Shown here piece by piece: positions 1-8,835 of a stretch of DNA of 50,206 nucleotides; the stretch's first letter is position 1; every line of letters begins with the position of its first letter. The position numbers were made by a program, and so were the translations under genes. The notes beneath the pieces are model-generated. The model had not been told where the DNA came from. It saw nothing but the letters and a program-made list of their open reading frames with translations, and made no database searches. This DNA is from Gemmatimonadota bacterium (GTDB lineage: Bacteria > Gemmatimonadota > Gemmatimonadetes > Gemmatimonadales > GWC2-71-9), in assembly GCA_025350665.1 (NCBI GenBank), contig JANXXJ010000077.1, positions 1 to 50,206 on the forward strand, read 5' to 3'.

Positions 1-590
1 CGTTTGAGCAGGCTGAAATTCTGCATGTTGCGGGCGCCAATCTGGATGATATCGGCGACGGCCGCGATCCGGTCGATGCCCTCATCGTCCATCGCCTCGG
101 TGACGATCAGCAGGCCGGTTCGCTGGCGGACTTGATCGAGCAGGTCGAGGCCGGCTTCTCCCATACCCTGGAAGGCGTACGGCGAGGTCCGCGGTTTGAA
201 GGCACCGGCCCGAAGGGCCACCGCCCCGGCCTTCTGAACCACGGCGGCCGTGGCGAAGATCTGTTCGGCGCTCTCGACCGAGCAGGGGCCGGCGATGACG
301 AACAGGTCGGAGCCGCCGATCGACCGTCCGCCGGGAAGGCGGATCACGGTCGGATCGGGGCGCCAATCGCGCGCCACCATCCGAAACGGCTTGCTGAGGT
401 GGACGATCTCTTCGACGCCCGGCAGCGCCGCGAACCGGGCGCCGTCGATCCTGCCATCATTGCCGGTGACCGCCACCGCCTTGCGCCGGAGACTGGGAAT
501 CGGCGTGGCGCCGAATCCCAGTTCCTCAATCAGTGCGACCACCCGCTCGAGATCGGTGGCCGACGCATCCGACCTGAGGACGATCAGCAT
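1..590 (-). CDS. aroF: 3-deoxy-7-phosphoheptulonate (DAHP) synthase, 3'-truncated
   Basis: First enzyme of the shikimate pathway: condenses phosphoenolpyruvate with erythrose 4-phosphate in the cytoplasm. The ATG at 590 starts about 196 visible codons; the 3' part lies off the left edge. Residues 1-85 or so form a small ferredoxin-like N-terminal domain (starts MLIVLRSD) typical of the Thermotoga/Bacillus-type enzyme. The catalytic barrel then begins with FVIAGPCSVES, RAGAFKPRTSPYAFQG and ARNMQNF, which are the family's PEP and metal/phosphate-binding stretches. The gene starts 4 bp after the smc stop, so it is probably cotranscribed with smc. The pairing of smc with an aromatic-pathway gene has no obvious functional logic. 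The family call is firm; the exact symbol (aroF, aroG or aroA by species) is convention. Confidence 0.9.
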   Translation of the reverse strand, partial: MLIVLRSDASATDLERVVALIEELGFGATPIPSLRRKAVAVTGNDGRIDGARFAALPGVEEIVHLSKPFRMVARDWRPDPTVIRLPGGRSIGGSDLFVIAGPCSVESAEQIFATAAVVQKAGAVALRAGAFKPRTSPYAFQGMGEAGLDLLDQVRQRTGLLIVTEAMDDEGIDRIAAVADIIQIGARNMQNFSLLK

Positions 591-594
591 GACG

Positions 595-3500
595 TCAGGC
601 CGCGGCCCGGTCCTGTTCGCCGAGTCGGACGCCGACGATCGTGGACACTCCCGGCTCCTGCATGGTCACGCCGAAGACCGCGTCAGCCGCCTGCATGGTT
701 CGCGGATTGTGGGTGATGACGACGAACTGGGTCTGCTCCTTGAACTCGTGGAGCAGGTTGGTGAACCGCCCCACGTTGGAGTCGTCCAGCGGCGCATCGA
801 CCTCGTCCATCAGGCAGAAGGGGCTCGGCTTGGTGAGGTAAATGCTGAACAGCAGCGATACCGCCACCAGCGTTCGCTCGCCGGAACTGAGGAGGTGAAT
901 CCGCTGGGTCTTCTTGCCACGCGGCGCGGCGTGGATTTCGATTTCGGCCTCGAGCGGGTCGTCGACGTTGGAGAGCCGGAGGTCGCACTCGCCGCCGCCG
1001 AAGAGGGTCTGGAACACCTTGTGAAAGTTGGCCTGCACGGCCATAAAGGTGTCGAGGAACAGCGTCCTGGCCGTCCCGTCGATCTCCTTGATCGCCTGGA
1101 GCAGGGACTGGCGCGCGGCCACGAGATCGTCGCGCTGGGCGGTCAGGAATTCAAGACGCTTGGTCTCTTCGGCGTGTTCCTCGACCGCGAGCGGATTGAC
1201 CGGCCCGATGGCTTCGAGGCTCTGGACGATTCGCGACAGTTCGGTTTCGAGCGTTTCCCGATCCAGTTCGAGGAACTGCACCCGGCACATCAGGTCGTCG
1301 AACGGGGAGCGCCACTCGGTTTCCACCCGGTCGATGATGGTACGCCGGACTCCGGCGACCTCGGTGAGTTCGAGTTCGAGATGATGGAATTCCTCGCTGG
1401 CGCTGTCGACGTCGGCGCGGAGACCCAGGACACCCTGTTCGGCGAGTGCGAGCGTCGCGTTCGAGCCCGCCAGGGCGCCTTCGGCGTTGGCGGTGGCCAC
1501 CTCGAGTTCGGTCAGTGCAAGCAGTCGGTCCTGGCGTTGTTCGAGCCACCGGCCGTGTTGCGCCGAGAGGGCGATGGACTCCTGCTCCAGTTGGGCGATC
1601 TCGTGTTGCAGCGTCTCGGCGGCCTGCCGGGCGAGTTCGATGGTCTGATGGGCCCGGTCGAGGCGGTCGTTCGTCGCGCGAAGCCGGGCGGCGACGTGGG
1701 CCTCCTGGACCTGCCAGTGCACCCGTCCTTCTCGGGCGGCTTCCTGTTCGGTTTCGAGTGCGGCCAAGGTGGATCGGGCGGCACCGAGGGCCTCATCCTG
1801 GCGAGCCCGGGCGAGGTCGCCATCGCGGAGGGCGGTGCCGACTTCGGTGAGCCGGCTCGCCGATTTCGCGATGCGCTCGTTGAGGCGGCCGAGCTGGTGC
1901 TCGGCATCATTCCGTTCCCGGGCGAGCGACACGAGCAGGCGGTTGCCGTCGTCGCGGGCAACCGTGGCCTGGCGTTCGCTTTCGCGGGCCTGTTCCATGA
2001 CGGACTGGGCGTGCGCAGCGCTTCGCTCGACCTCGCCGAGGCGCTCCCGGGTCGAAGTGAGGCGATCGACGATCGCCTTGAGTTGGCCGTCCTGGACCTC
2101 GATCTCCTGCCCCAGAGCAACGAGATCGGCCCGGCGCCGGATCGACCCGGACGGGGCGGCCGCGCCGCTAAGCAGGACCGCGCCCGTTGGCCGCTTGAGG
2201 ATCCGGCCGGACGGATGGAGCACCTCTGATCCGCCGAGCAAGGCATTGATCCAGCCCGTTGCCGGGCCTTCCGACGACAGTCGATCGGCGAGCGGATGCA
2301 CGCCATGGCCTTCCGTCGTCGGGCCCGGTTCGACCGGCAGAAGTACCAGGGAGCCGGGTTGAGCGTCCTCGTACCAGCTGTGGATCTCGTTGACCGTCGT
2401 CCAGTCCTTGACGAGGATCGCGTGCATCCATTCGCCGAGAAGCCGTTCGGCCAGTTCGGCGTCTTCGCGATTGGTGCTGAGGAAATCACTGAGGGGGCCG
2501 AGGACCGCGCCACCGAACCGCTGCCGGGCGGCGAGCAGTGCCTGCGCGGCCGGGGCGAGGCCAACCCGGTCGCGTTCGAGTTCCTCGAGGGCATGGCGTC
2601 GCGCGGTCAGTTGCGCGAGTCCTTCCTCGGCGATCCGGCGTTCGTCACGCTCCTTGGCCTCGCGTTCGCGGGTTTCCGCGACGAGGTGGCGGGCCCGGTC
2701 GGCGGCGGCGGTGGCGGCGATGGTGTCGTGGCTTCGGTCCAGGGCGTCCTGCTCGGCCGCCTGGGCCCGGGTTTCAGCCTCGGCATAGTGCTGGGCCAAG
2801 CCGGCGCAATGGGCCTGTTGCTGGGCCAGGGCCTCGCGGAGCGAGGCGAGATCGCCCTCGAGCGCGCTTCGCTCGCCTTCCAGAGCCCGAAGTGACTGGG
2901 CTTGCGCGTGGACTGCCTCTTCGAGGCGGCGGACCTCGTCCCGGTGGCTGGACAGCCGGAGGCGGACTTCGTCCTCGACCTGTGCCCGGGTCACGAGGTT
3001 GTCCTGGATCTGGAGGTGCTCGCCTTCGGCGAGGGTCCGGTCGGCGGCGGCCTGATCGCGCTCGAGCGCGGCCTGGTGGGTTCGCAATTCAACCTGCTGG
3101 CGCTCCTCCTCGTCCCGTTCCCGCCGGGCTCGCGCGTGGGTCAACCGTTCCGCGGCCACGGCGAGGTCGCCGTCGAGCTTGCCCAGCGCCACCTGGACGG
3201 CCGCCAGCTCCCGGGCCACGATGGCGCGATGCTCTTCGGCATTCAGCCGGTCGCGGCCGGCGCTTTCCTGGGCCTGACTGGCGAGCACGAGTCGTTCGCG
3301 GAGATCCGGAAGGGCAGCCTTGAGGTGCTCGTGGCGGGCCTCCATCCCGCTGGCGCGCTCCATGAGCTCGTCGAGAAGGCGACGGGCGAGGGTAAGCTGG
3401 ACGGAGAATTTCTCTTCCGTCAGTTTGCCGTGCCGCTCCGCCTTGCCTTTCTGACGGGCGAGACTCCGGATCTGTGACTGGACCTCCGCGAGCAGGTCCT

Positions 3501-4074
3501 CTAGCCGCTGAAGATCGGTCGCGGTTTCCTCGAGGCGCCGTTCGGTGGAGTGCTTTCGGTCTCGGTACAGGCCGATGCCCGCGGCCTCCTCAAACAACGA
3601 TCGACGCTCGTCGGCCCGGTCCGAGAGGAGCAGGTCGATCATCTTCGCTTCCATCACGACGCCGGCGTCGCTGCCCAGACCGGTACCGCGCAGCAGATCG
3701 TTGACGTCGCGGAGCCGGACCGAACTCTTGTTGATGAAATATTCGCTCTGGCCGGACCGGGTAAGACGGCGGGTGATCACGACCTCCCGGTAGGCAATCG
3801 GCAGGCCGCCGTCTTCGTTGTCGAGGTAAAGGGACACCTCGGTCACGTTGACCGGCCGCCGACTGACCGAGCCCTGGAAGATCACATCTTCCATCTTGCC
3901 GCCGCGGAGCAGCCGGGCCGAGGTCTCTCCGAGCACCCAACGCACGGCGTCCGAGACGTTGGACTTGCCGCAGCCGTTGGGGCCGACGATGGCGGTTACG
4001 CCGTGATCGAATTCGAGAGTAACGGTATCAGCGAAGGACTTGAAGCCGGAGAGTTCCAGCTTGAGCAGTTTCAT
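595..4074 (-). CDS. smc: Chromosome segregation protein SMC
   Basis: Condensin ATPase that loads on DNA with ScpA/ScpB and organises the nucleoid. Its 1159 residues match the usual SMC length. The head has a Walker A GPNGCGKSN (31-39). Two long coiled coils rich in E/R/A/Q flank a hinge at about 500-680, which includes GAVLGPLSDFL. The C-terminal head carries the ABC signature at 1062-1067 and Walker B FCLMDEVDAPLD (1086-1097). The signature reads LSSGER rather than the usual LSGGE(K/R/Q), so one signature glycine is serine. The N-terminus MKLLKLELSGFKSFAD is canonical, so the ATG at 4074 is secure although no clear Shine-Dalgarno precedes it. A terminator upstream (4131-4161) separates it from the SPOR lipoprotein gene, implying its own promoter, which I could not place. 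DAHP synthase follows 4 bp downstream. Confidence 0.97.
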   Translation of the reverse strand: MKLLKLELSGFKSFADTVTLEFDHGVTAIVGPNGCGKSNVSDAVRWVLGETSARLLRGGKMEDVIFQGSVSRRPVNVTEVSLYLDNEDGGLPIAYREVVITRRLTRSGQSEYFINKSSVRLRDVNDLLRGTGLGSDAGVVMEAKMIDLLLSDRADERRSLFEEAAGIGLYRDRKHSTERRLEETATDLQRLEDLLAEVQSQIRSLARQKGKAERHGKLTEEKFSVQLTLARRLLDELMERASGMEARHEHLKAALPDLRERLVLASQAQESAGRDRLNAEEHRAIVARELAAVQVALGKLDGDLAVAAERLTHARARRERDEEERQQVELRTHQAALERDQAAADRTLAEGEHLQIQDNLVTRAQVEDEVRLRLSSHRDEVRRLEEAVHAQAQSLRALEGERSALEGDLASLREALAQQQAHCAGLAQHYAEAETRAQAAEQDALDRSHDTIAATAAADRARHLVAETREREAKERDERRIAEEGLAQLTARRHALEELERDRVGLAPAAQALLAARQRFGGAVLGPLSDFLSTNREDAELAERLLGEWMHAILVKDWTTVNEIHSWYEDAQPGSLVLLPVEPGPTTEGHGVHPLADRLSSEGPATGWINALLGGSEVLHPSGRILKRPTGAVLLSGAAAPSGSIRRRADLVALGQEIEVQDGQLKAIVDRLTSTRERLGEVERSAAHAQSVMEQARESERQATVARDDGNRLLVSLARERNDAEHQLGRLNERIAKSASRLTEVGTALRDGDLARARQDEALGAARSTLAALETEQEAAREGRVHWQVQEAHVAARLRATNDRLDRAHQTIELARQAAETLQHEIAQLEQESIALSAQHGRWLEQRQDRLLALTELEVATANAEGALAGSNATLALAEQGVLGLRADVDSASEEFHHLELELTEVAGVRRTIIDRVETEWRSPFDDLMCRVQFLELDRETLETELSRIVQSLEAIGPVNPLAVEEHAEETKRLEFLTAQRDDLVAARQSLLQAIKEIDGTARTLFLDTFMAVQANFHKVFQTLFGGGECDLRLSNVDDPLEAEIEIHAAPRGKKTQRIHLLSSGERTLVAVSLLFSIYLTKPSPFCLMDEVDAPLDDSNVGRFTNLLHEFKEQTQFVVITHNPRTMQAADAVFGVTMQEPGVSTIVGVRLGEQDRAAA

Positions 4075-4104
4075 GGCGTATCCGGGAGGAACGTTCGGTA
4101 CCGA

Positions 4105-4122
4105 CGCGGGGAGCGCCCCGCG
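4105..4122 (-). other. GC hairpin in the smc leader
   Basis: CGCGGGG (4105-4111) and CCCCGCG (4116-4122) form a perfect 7-bp stem with a 4-nt loop. It lies between the upstream terminator and the smc start. There is no T-tract, so it is not an obvious terminator. It could be part of a leader structure or simply GC-rich sequence. Confidence 0.4.
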
Positions 4123-4130
4123 GGACGGGC

Positions 4131-4161
4131 AAAAAATAGCCGGGAGAAGGGTACCCGGCTA
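4131..4161 (-). terminator. Rho-independent terminator of the SPOR lipoprotein gene
   Basis: On the minus strand an 8-bp perfect stem (TAGCCGGG with CCCGGCTA, 4154-4161 and 4137-4144) with a 9-nt loop is followed by six T residues (4131-4136). The stem includes the TAG stop codon of the lipoprotein gene. It should end the long rpsF-to-lipoprotein transcript and insulate smc. Confidence 0.85.
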
Positions 4162-5619
4162 CTGCTTGATCGGGGGATTGGTCAGGACGAAGTAGGGTCG
4201 GGCCAGCTTCCGGCCGGTCTCTTCCGCCGCCTCCCGGGTCCCGAACGGGCCGACCACCACTCGGTAGCCCTCGTCCGGGGTGGTCGGATCGAGGACTCGG
4301 GCAGGGTAGCCGGCGTCGTTGAGCTGCTTGGCGAACTCCTTGGACCAGTCCGCATTCTGGGAACTGGAGATCTGGAGGTACAGCCGGTCTGCCGGCGCCA
4401 CGGCCTGCGAGTCCGGGGCCAGGGCGCTGTCCTGGGCTACGAGGGCGGCCTCCGCCACGATCGCGGCCCGGGACAAGCGCTCCTTCGGGAGCCAGTTGGT
4501 GACGACCCACAGATCGATCGACCCGCCCGGGATCCGGCCGGCTTCTGGGGAGCCCGGCTTGGCCATGTCCAGGCTGATCACATCGCCGTTCCGGCGAGCC
4601 AGCAGGTTGGCGGCGCCGGCGACGGTAGGGAGGTCGTTGCTCCAGTCGGTGGCGACCGACGCGGTCAACGTTCCGGTGGCAAGATCCACCACCCAGGCGC
4701 TGTCGGCGCCCGCCGGCCGGGCCAGGAGCCAGCGACCGGAGCCGTCCGTCCGAAGCCGGTCGGGGATGCCCGGCAGGGTGATGGTCCCGGTCCGGTCCAG
4801 CGAAAAACGGTCGAATACTTCAATTCGGCGGCTCTGGTGCGAGACATAAAGCCGATGGCCTGACGGGCTGAACAGGACCTGGCGCGCCGGTCCGTCGACT
4901 TCCAAGGTCCGAGTTGCGAACGGCTCGGCGGTCTGGATCAGCGACAGTTCGGGTCCCGTTCCACCGACCGCGACCAACTCACCCCAGTAGGTCGCGGCCG
5001 GGGAGCCGTCCGGGACGTCAGTGACATGGAGCTGTCGGTCGGGGTTCAGGACGAGCAACTGCCTCGGCTTGGTCCCGAGAACGGCGACGTACCGCCCGCC
5101 CAGCGTCCCGGCCTGGAACAGGGGCGTGACCTGGAGGCTGGTCTTGTACTGGACCGGAAGCCCGGCTTCAAAGCGGATCACCTTCCTTGCCGCGGTGACG
5201 ATGACCACGGTGCCATCGGGCGCCATGATCGCCTGGTCCGCGCCCGAACCGACCGTGCGAACGCCCCGGGATTCGAGGTCGATAGCCAGGAGGTTTTTCA
5301 GCGTATCCACGACCATCAGCCGTCGGGACTCGTTGTCGACTCCCACAATCTCCCGAACTGCCGGGATGTCGGTACTGGAAGTCCAGATCGGTTCGCCCAG
5401 GCTGTCGGGCCGGTAGGCTTCCACGGTACCGCCAGCGCGCGGTACTCTGATCAGGGAGACCTGCCCTCCCACCGCCGGCAGGTCCGGTGGGAGACCCCCG
5501 TTTGCCCTTGGGCAGCCTACCAACGCAAGAAGGCCCGCGACCAGCACACAAAGGCTGGTCGCGGGCCTTCGGAACCCGTCGGAGGCGTCTAGAATGTCGG
5601 TCCCAGACTGATCGTCCAC
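4159..5619 (-). CDS. Lipoprotein with beta-propeller-like body and C-terminal SPOR domain
   Basis: Predicted envelope lipoprotein, 486 residues from a GTG start at 5619, which overlaps the preceding gene by 31 bp. A hydrophobic stretch ends in the lipobox LVGC (Cys36), preceded by an Arg pair. Residues about 45-400 are a run of repeated beta-type segments (for example VVDTLKNLLAIDLESRG and VFDRFSLDRTGTITLPG) resembling a WD40/YVTN-type propeller. The last 75 or so residues (from LYLQISSSQ) look like a SPOR domain, with YRVVVGPFGTREAAEETGRKL; SPOR domains bind denuded glycan strands of peptidoglycan, often at division sites. A downstream GTG within LCVLVAGLL could be the start, but it would remove the positive residues of the signal. 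The first codons contain a strong hairpin (separate entry). Exact role unknown. Confidence 0.75.
   Translation of the reverse strand: MDDQSGTDILDASDGFRRPATSLCVLVAGLLALVGCPRANGGLPPDLPAVGGQVSLIRVPRAGGTVEAYRPDSLGEPIWTSSTDIPAVREIVGVDNESRRLMVVDTLKNLLAIDLESRGVRTVGSGADQAIMAPDGTVVIVTAARKVIRFEAGLPVQYKTSLQVTPLFQAGTLGGRYVAVLGTKPRQLLVLNPDRQLHVTDVPDGSPAATYWGELVAVGGTGPELSLIQTAEPFATRTLEVDGPARQVLFSPSGHRLYVSHQSRRIEVFDRFSLDRTGTITLPGIPDRLRTDGSGRWLLARPAGADSAWVVDLATGTLTASVATDWSNDLPTVAGAANLLARRNGDVISLDMAKPGSPEAGRIPGGSIDLWVVTNWLPKERLSRAAIVAEAALVAQDSALAPDSQAVAPADRLYLQISSSQNADWSKEFAKQLNDAGYPARVLDPTTPDEGYRVVVGPFGTREAAEETGRKLARPYFVLTNPPIKQ
5530..5569 (-). other. Perfect 16-bp inverted repeat inside lipoprotein signal-peptide codons
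   Basis: Arms AAGGCCCGCGACCAGC (5530-5545) and GCTGGTCGCGGGCCTT (5554-5569) are exact reverse complements with an 8-nt loop. The hairpin begins about 20 nt after the TAG stop (5589) of the upstream barrel gene, where an intrinsic terminator would sit. The sequence that follows on the minus strand (CTTCTTGCGTTGG) is only mildly T-rich. It also encodes the signal-peptide region of the next protein. It may be a terminator or attenuator, or an mRNA processing/stability hairpin. Confidence 0.7.
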
Positions 5620-8600
5620 ACTCCACCTAGGCCGGTTCGTTGCAGGGGACGGGCATAATCCAGACGAAGGATGACGAAGTTAAGAAGGTTGGCCCGGATC
5701 GAGAAGCCGTAGCTCTGCAGCGGCGTACGGACGCAGGTGCCGGTGACCTTGGCGGTCTGCGGGTCGATCGAGCACGAGGGGGTCGCCTCGCTCCGCTTGA
5801 GGCTGACGGTCATGCCTTGCTCCCAGAATACGCCGGCGTCATAGAACAGGGCACCTTCGATCGCCCCGGGGAATCCCCGGAGCGGGATGAAGCCGAGGCC
5901 CGCCGCAATCAGCGGGAACCTGAGCTCGGCGTTGAAGACCGCGGCGCGGGTACCGATCAAGGCGTCGAAGGCGGAGCAACCGCTCAACGACTGCTGGTCG
6001 TTGGCCTGGAGACATTCATTCTTGCGGAAGGACCCGGCCGTGTAGCCCCGGATCAACTCGGTGCTGCCGCCGTAGAACCGGAACCGGGCCTCGTCCCGCC
6101 CGAATCGACCGAACATCATCGCCCGGGTGGCGAGAACGACGTTGCCGACGACCCGATCGTAGCGTCGGATATCGGCCGTGGCGGAGGTGAACTTCCAGCC
6201 GGTACCGAACACTTCGAGGTTCTGGCTGATGTCGAATCGAGCTCGGCGACCAAGGAATGGTCCCACATAGGCCGACAGCGAGTTGTCGAATACGTAGGCC
6301 AGGGTCGGCTGCAGGTATGTGATGCTCTGCAGGTTCGTGGTCTTGAGTGTCGGCTCCCTGGTCGGCACCCCTGAAAAGGCGTCGTAGGGTTCGCGGATCT
6401 GAAGGAGGTCGTCGTGGATGTTGGCGAGTGAGACCCCGCCTTCGACCCGCGAGAAGCGACTGAAGGGGTAGTAGCCCTGGGCCGCGATGTCGCGCATGAC
6501 GAGGCGGCGGATGTTGGTCACCAGGGTCTGCTCTGACGAGGTCGGCCCCGGCTCCAATGACGTATAGTCGTAGAAGAAGTACGGCTGCTGCTGAATGCCG
6601 AACGCCCAGTTGAAACGACGGCTCAGATTGATGTATTGGGCGATGAACTGGGTCTCCGGCAGGCGCCCGTTCAACGACGCCCCGAAGATCAGTTGCTGGT
6701 TGGACAGCATGTCGCCGAGGACGATCGTGGCCGACCCGGTCACGCCGCGGCCGAAGTTGTCGCGGACGTAGCCGATCGTGGGCCGGGCGACATACTCGGG
6801 TTCGAACTTGACCTTGTAAGGGCGCGAGATGAAGTCGGTCGTGTCGGGCGCCTTGATGTCGACCGAGTCGAGCAGCTTGGCGATCGTAATGGGCTCGGGA
6901 CCCTTAAGTGAATCCGGAATCGGTCCCAGGGAATCGGTCCGGCGGAAGCCGGTCACGCCGCGGTAGATCGACACTGATTGCAGCGCCTGCGGCGACTTGA
7001 TCGCTTGTGCGGTGTCCGAGGGGGACAATTGGAACGGCGGTAACGGCTGGGCCTGGACCAGGACCTGCGTGACCGTGGTTCCGGGCCGCCAGGGCGCTTT
7101 CTTGAGGGCGCGGGGATTGGCCAGCGCGTAGACGTCGTACTTGCCCTGCTCGAAATAGACGAACGCGATCCGGTCGGCGCCGCGGGCCCACGACAGCACC
7201 GGCGACAGCGGCGTGATGCCCTGAATGCCGGTGTAGAAATCGGTCAGCTGGTAAACCTCGCGGTCGGCAAAGTCGTAGAGGAACAGATTGGCGACGTTGT
7301 CGCGGTCGGACACGAAGGCGATCGATTTGCCGTCCGGCGCCCATTGCGGGTTCGAATTGCGTCCGTGCTCCATTCCGGGCAGCATTTCAATCCGGCCGTC
7401 ATCGACGTGGTACAGGGCGATTCCCAACTCGCTCCACTTGAGCGTGGAGAAGTTGGTTTCCGGGCCCCGGTCCGACGAGAACGCGATCGTCCTCCCGTCC
7501 GGCGACCAGACCGGGTGGAGGTCGGCAAACTTGTCGTTGGTGAGCCGGCGCAGGTCGCTGCCGTCCACGTTGATCGTGTACAGGTCCGAGATGCCACCAT
7601 CGAGGCCGGTGAAGACGAGTCGTTTCCCATCGGGGCTGAAGGCCGGGGTCGAAACGCCCGAGATCGGCACGGTGACCCGGCGAAGCTCGTGATTGGTCTT
7701 CGGGTCTACGATGACGATGTCGTCCTTGCCGCCTCGTTTCGCGGCGAACGCGAGCATCGAGCCGTCCTCGGACCACGCGGCCGAAGAGGCCAGGTAGCGG
7801 AAGCTCTCGTAGTTGCCCGAGAAACTCGACGAGAGGAGCCGCTTGATCGGCTTGCCGGTATTGCCGTCGCCGAGCCAGAGGTCGATGAAGAAGAAATTCT
7901 TCTCGCTGAAATACGCCACCCGCGATCCGTCGGACGAGAGCGCGGGGGCCAGGTGCCAGGTGCCTTCGGAAATCTTCTGGGTCAGGAGGGGCTGCGCGAT
8001 AGCCCGAGCCTTGACCCGGTTGCCGATCTCCGGCAGGTACTGTTTCGTCACTGCGTCCTTCCACTGCCCGACGAGCTGTTCGAAGTTCATGCCGAGGACA
8101 CGCCTGAGGGACAGTTCGAGTCCGCCGCCCACGGCGTTCTTGGTAATGGCCCCGACCGCTTCGTCACCCCAACGCTGGCCGATGTAGGTGATCAGGGCGT
8201 GGCCGAACTGATAGGGGAACACCTGGAGGAAGTCGCTCGCGGTCGGCAATTTCCCTTCGAGGGCCCCGTCGCGGAGCCACATGGCGGTCTTGCTGTCGGT
8301 CGGCCCAAGCGAGAAGTACTCCGCCATGCCCTCGCCGAACCAGAGCGGGGCGTTCGCCGACATGATGCCCTGAATCCCGGCTCCACCCCGTCCCCTCGAC
8401 CAGATGTCGAACTGAAACTGGTGGACCATTTCGTGGGTCAGGACGTGCTCGTTGTCTGCGTACGCTCCCTGGAAGGGGAAGGTGTTGCGGTGCCTCAGGT
8501 AGTCGGTAAAGCCCTGGGTCCCTTCGTCGACACCGCCGCCGCCGAGATTGGTCTGCTGGAAGTCGGAGTGGGAGGCGTACAGGATGATCGGCTTTCGATC

Positions 8601-8834
8601 TTCAAACTGGTGGTTCAGCACGCGGGACAGCCGGGCGTAGGACCGCTCCGCCATCCGTCCGATGTCCAGCGCCGCCGGACGCTCCCCCGAGTAGTAGTAG
8701 ACGTCGAAGTGTTCGGTCTGGATGATCTTGAAGTCGAACCGGCCATATTGAACCCGGTTCCGGCCGAAGTATTGGGCGGCCAGGACGCCAGGCAGCAGCG
8801 TCAACGTGGCGATGGCAAGGAGCAGGCGGCGCAT
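5589..8834 (-). CDS. Secreted gluzincin-like peptidase / TolB-type propeller / outer-membrane barrel fusion
   Basis: A 1081-residue envelope protein. The ATG at 8834 gives a clean signal peptide (MRRLLLAIATLTLLPGVLAAQ); longer upstream reading is out-of-frame sequence of rsfS. Residues 30-250 resemble the peptidase MA-like family: HEMVHQF (134-140, HExxH) and WFGEGMAEYF with a probable third zinc ligand Glu168. Residues about 330-650 contain TolB/PD40 propeller repeats (AFSPDGKRLVFTG, VWSPDGRTIAFSSDRG). From about 760 to the end the sequence alternates in beta-barrel style, ending RPLQRTGLGGVWTISLGPTF, with a RFYGGSTELIRGYTAGSF segment like the Omp85/surface-antigen family. It presumably sits in the outer membrane with peptidase and propeller on one face. 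It follows rsfS by 1 bp and is probably cotranscribed with ribosomal genes. Family logic is clear; the substrate is unknown. Confidence 0.82.
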   Translation of the reverse strand: MRRLLLAIATLTLLPGVLAAQYFGRNRVQYGRFDFKIIQTEHFDVYYYSGERPAALDIGRMAERSYARLSRVLNHQFEDRKPIILYASHSDFQQTNLGGGGVDEGTQGFTDYLRHRNTFPFQGAYADNEHVLTHEMVHQFQFDIWSRGRGGAGIQGIMSANAPLWFGEGMAEYFSLGPTDSKTAMWLRDGALEGKLPTASDFLQVFPYQFGHALITYIGQRWGDEAVGAITKNAVGGGLELSLRRVLGMNFEQLVGQWKDAVTKQYLPEIGNRVKARAIAQPLLTQKISEGTWHLAPALSSDGSRVAYFSEKNFFFIDLWLGDGNTGKPIKRLLSSSFSGNYESFRYLASSAAWSEDGSMLAFAAKRGGKDDIVIVDPKTNHELRRVTVPISGVSTPAFSPDGKRLVFTGLDGGISDLYTINVDGSDLRRLTNDKFADLHPVWSPDGRTIAFSSDRGPETNFSTLKWSELGIALYHVDDGRIEMLPGMEHGRNSNPQWAPDGKSIAFVSDRDNVANLFLYDFADREVYQLTDFYTGIQGITPLSPVLSWARGADRIAFVYFEQGKYDVYALANPRALKKAPWRPGTTVTQVLVQAQPLPPFQLSPSDTAQAIKSPQALQSVSIYRGVTGFRRTDSLGPIPDSLKGPEPITIAKLLDSVDIKAPDTTDFISRPYKVKFEPEYVARPTIGYVRDNFGRGVTGSATIVLGDMLSNQQLIFGASLNGRLPETQFIAQYINLSRRFNWAFGIQQQPYFFYDYTSLEPGPTSSEQTLVTNIRRLVMRDIAAQGYYPFSRFSRVEGGVSLANIHDDLLQIREPYDAFSGVPTREPTLKTTNLQSITYLQPTLAYVFDNSLSAYVGPFLGRRARFDISQNLEVFGTGWKFTSATADIRRYDRVVGNVVLATRAMMFGRFGRDEARFRFYGGSTELIRGYTAGSFRKNECLQANDQQSLSGCSAFDALIGTRAAVFNAELRFPLIAAGLGFIPLRGFPGAIEGALFYDAGVFWEQGMTVSLKRSEATPSCSIDPQTAKVTGTCVRTPLQSYGFSIRANLLNFVILRLDYARPLQRTGLGGVWTISLGPTF

Positions 8835-8835
8835 C

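Noticed and set aside
250-2229. Long plus-strand open frame opposite smc
   Set aside because: It is antisense to a perfectly conserved smc. High-GC genes give long open antisense frames, and its translation is low-complexity with no family features. The same applies to 3550-4863, 7344-9035, 9764-11083, 13690-14877, 16182-17216 and 23242-24075 on plus, and to 22868-24334, 26525-27697 and 34964-36337 on minus.
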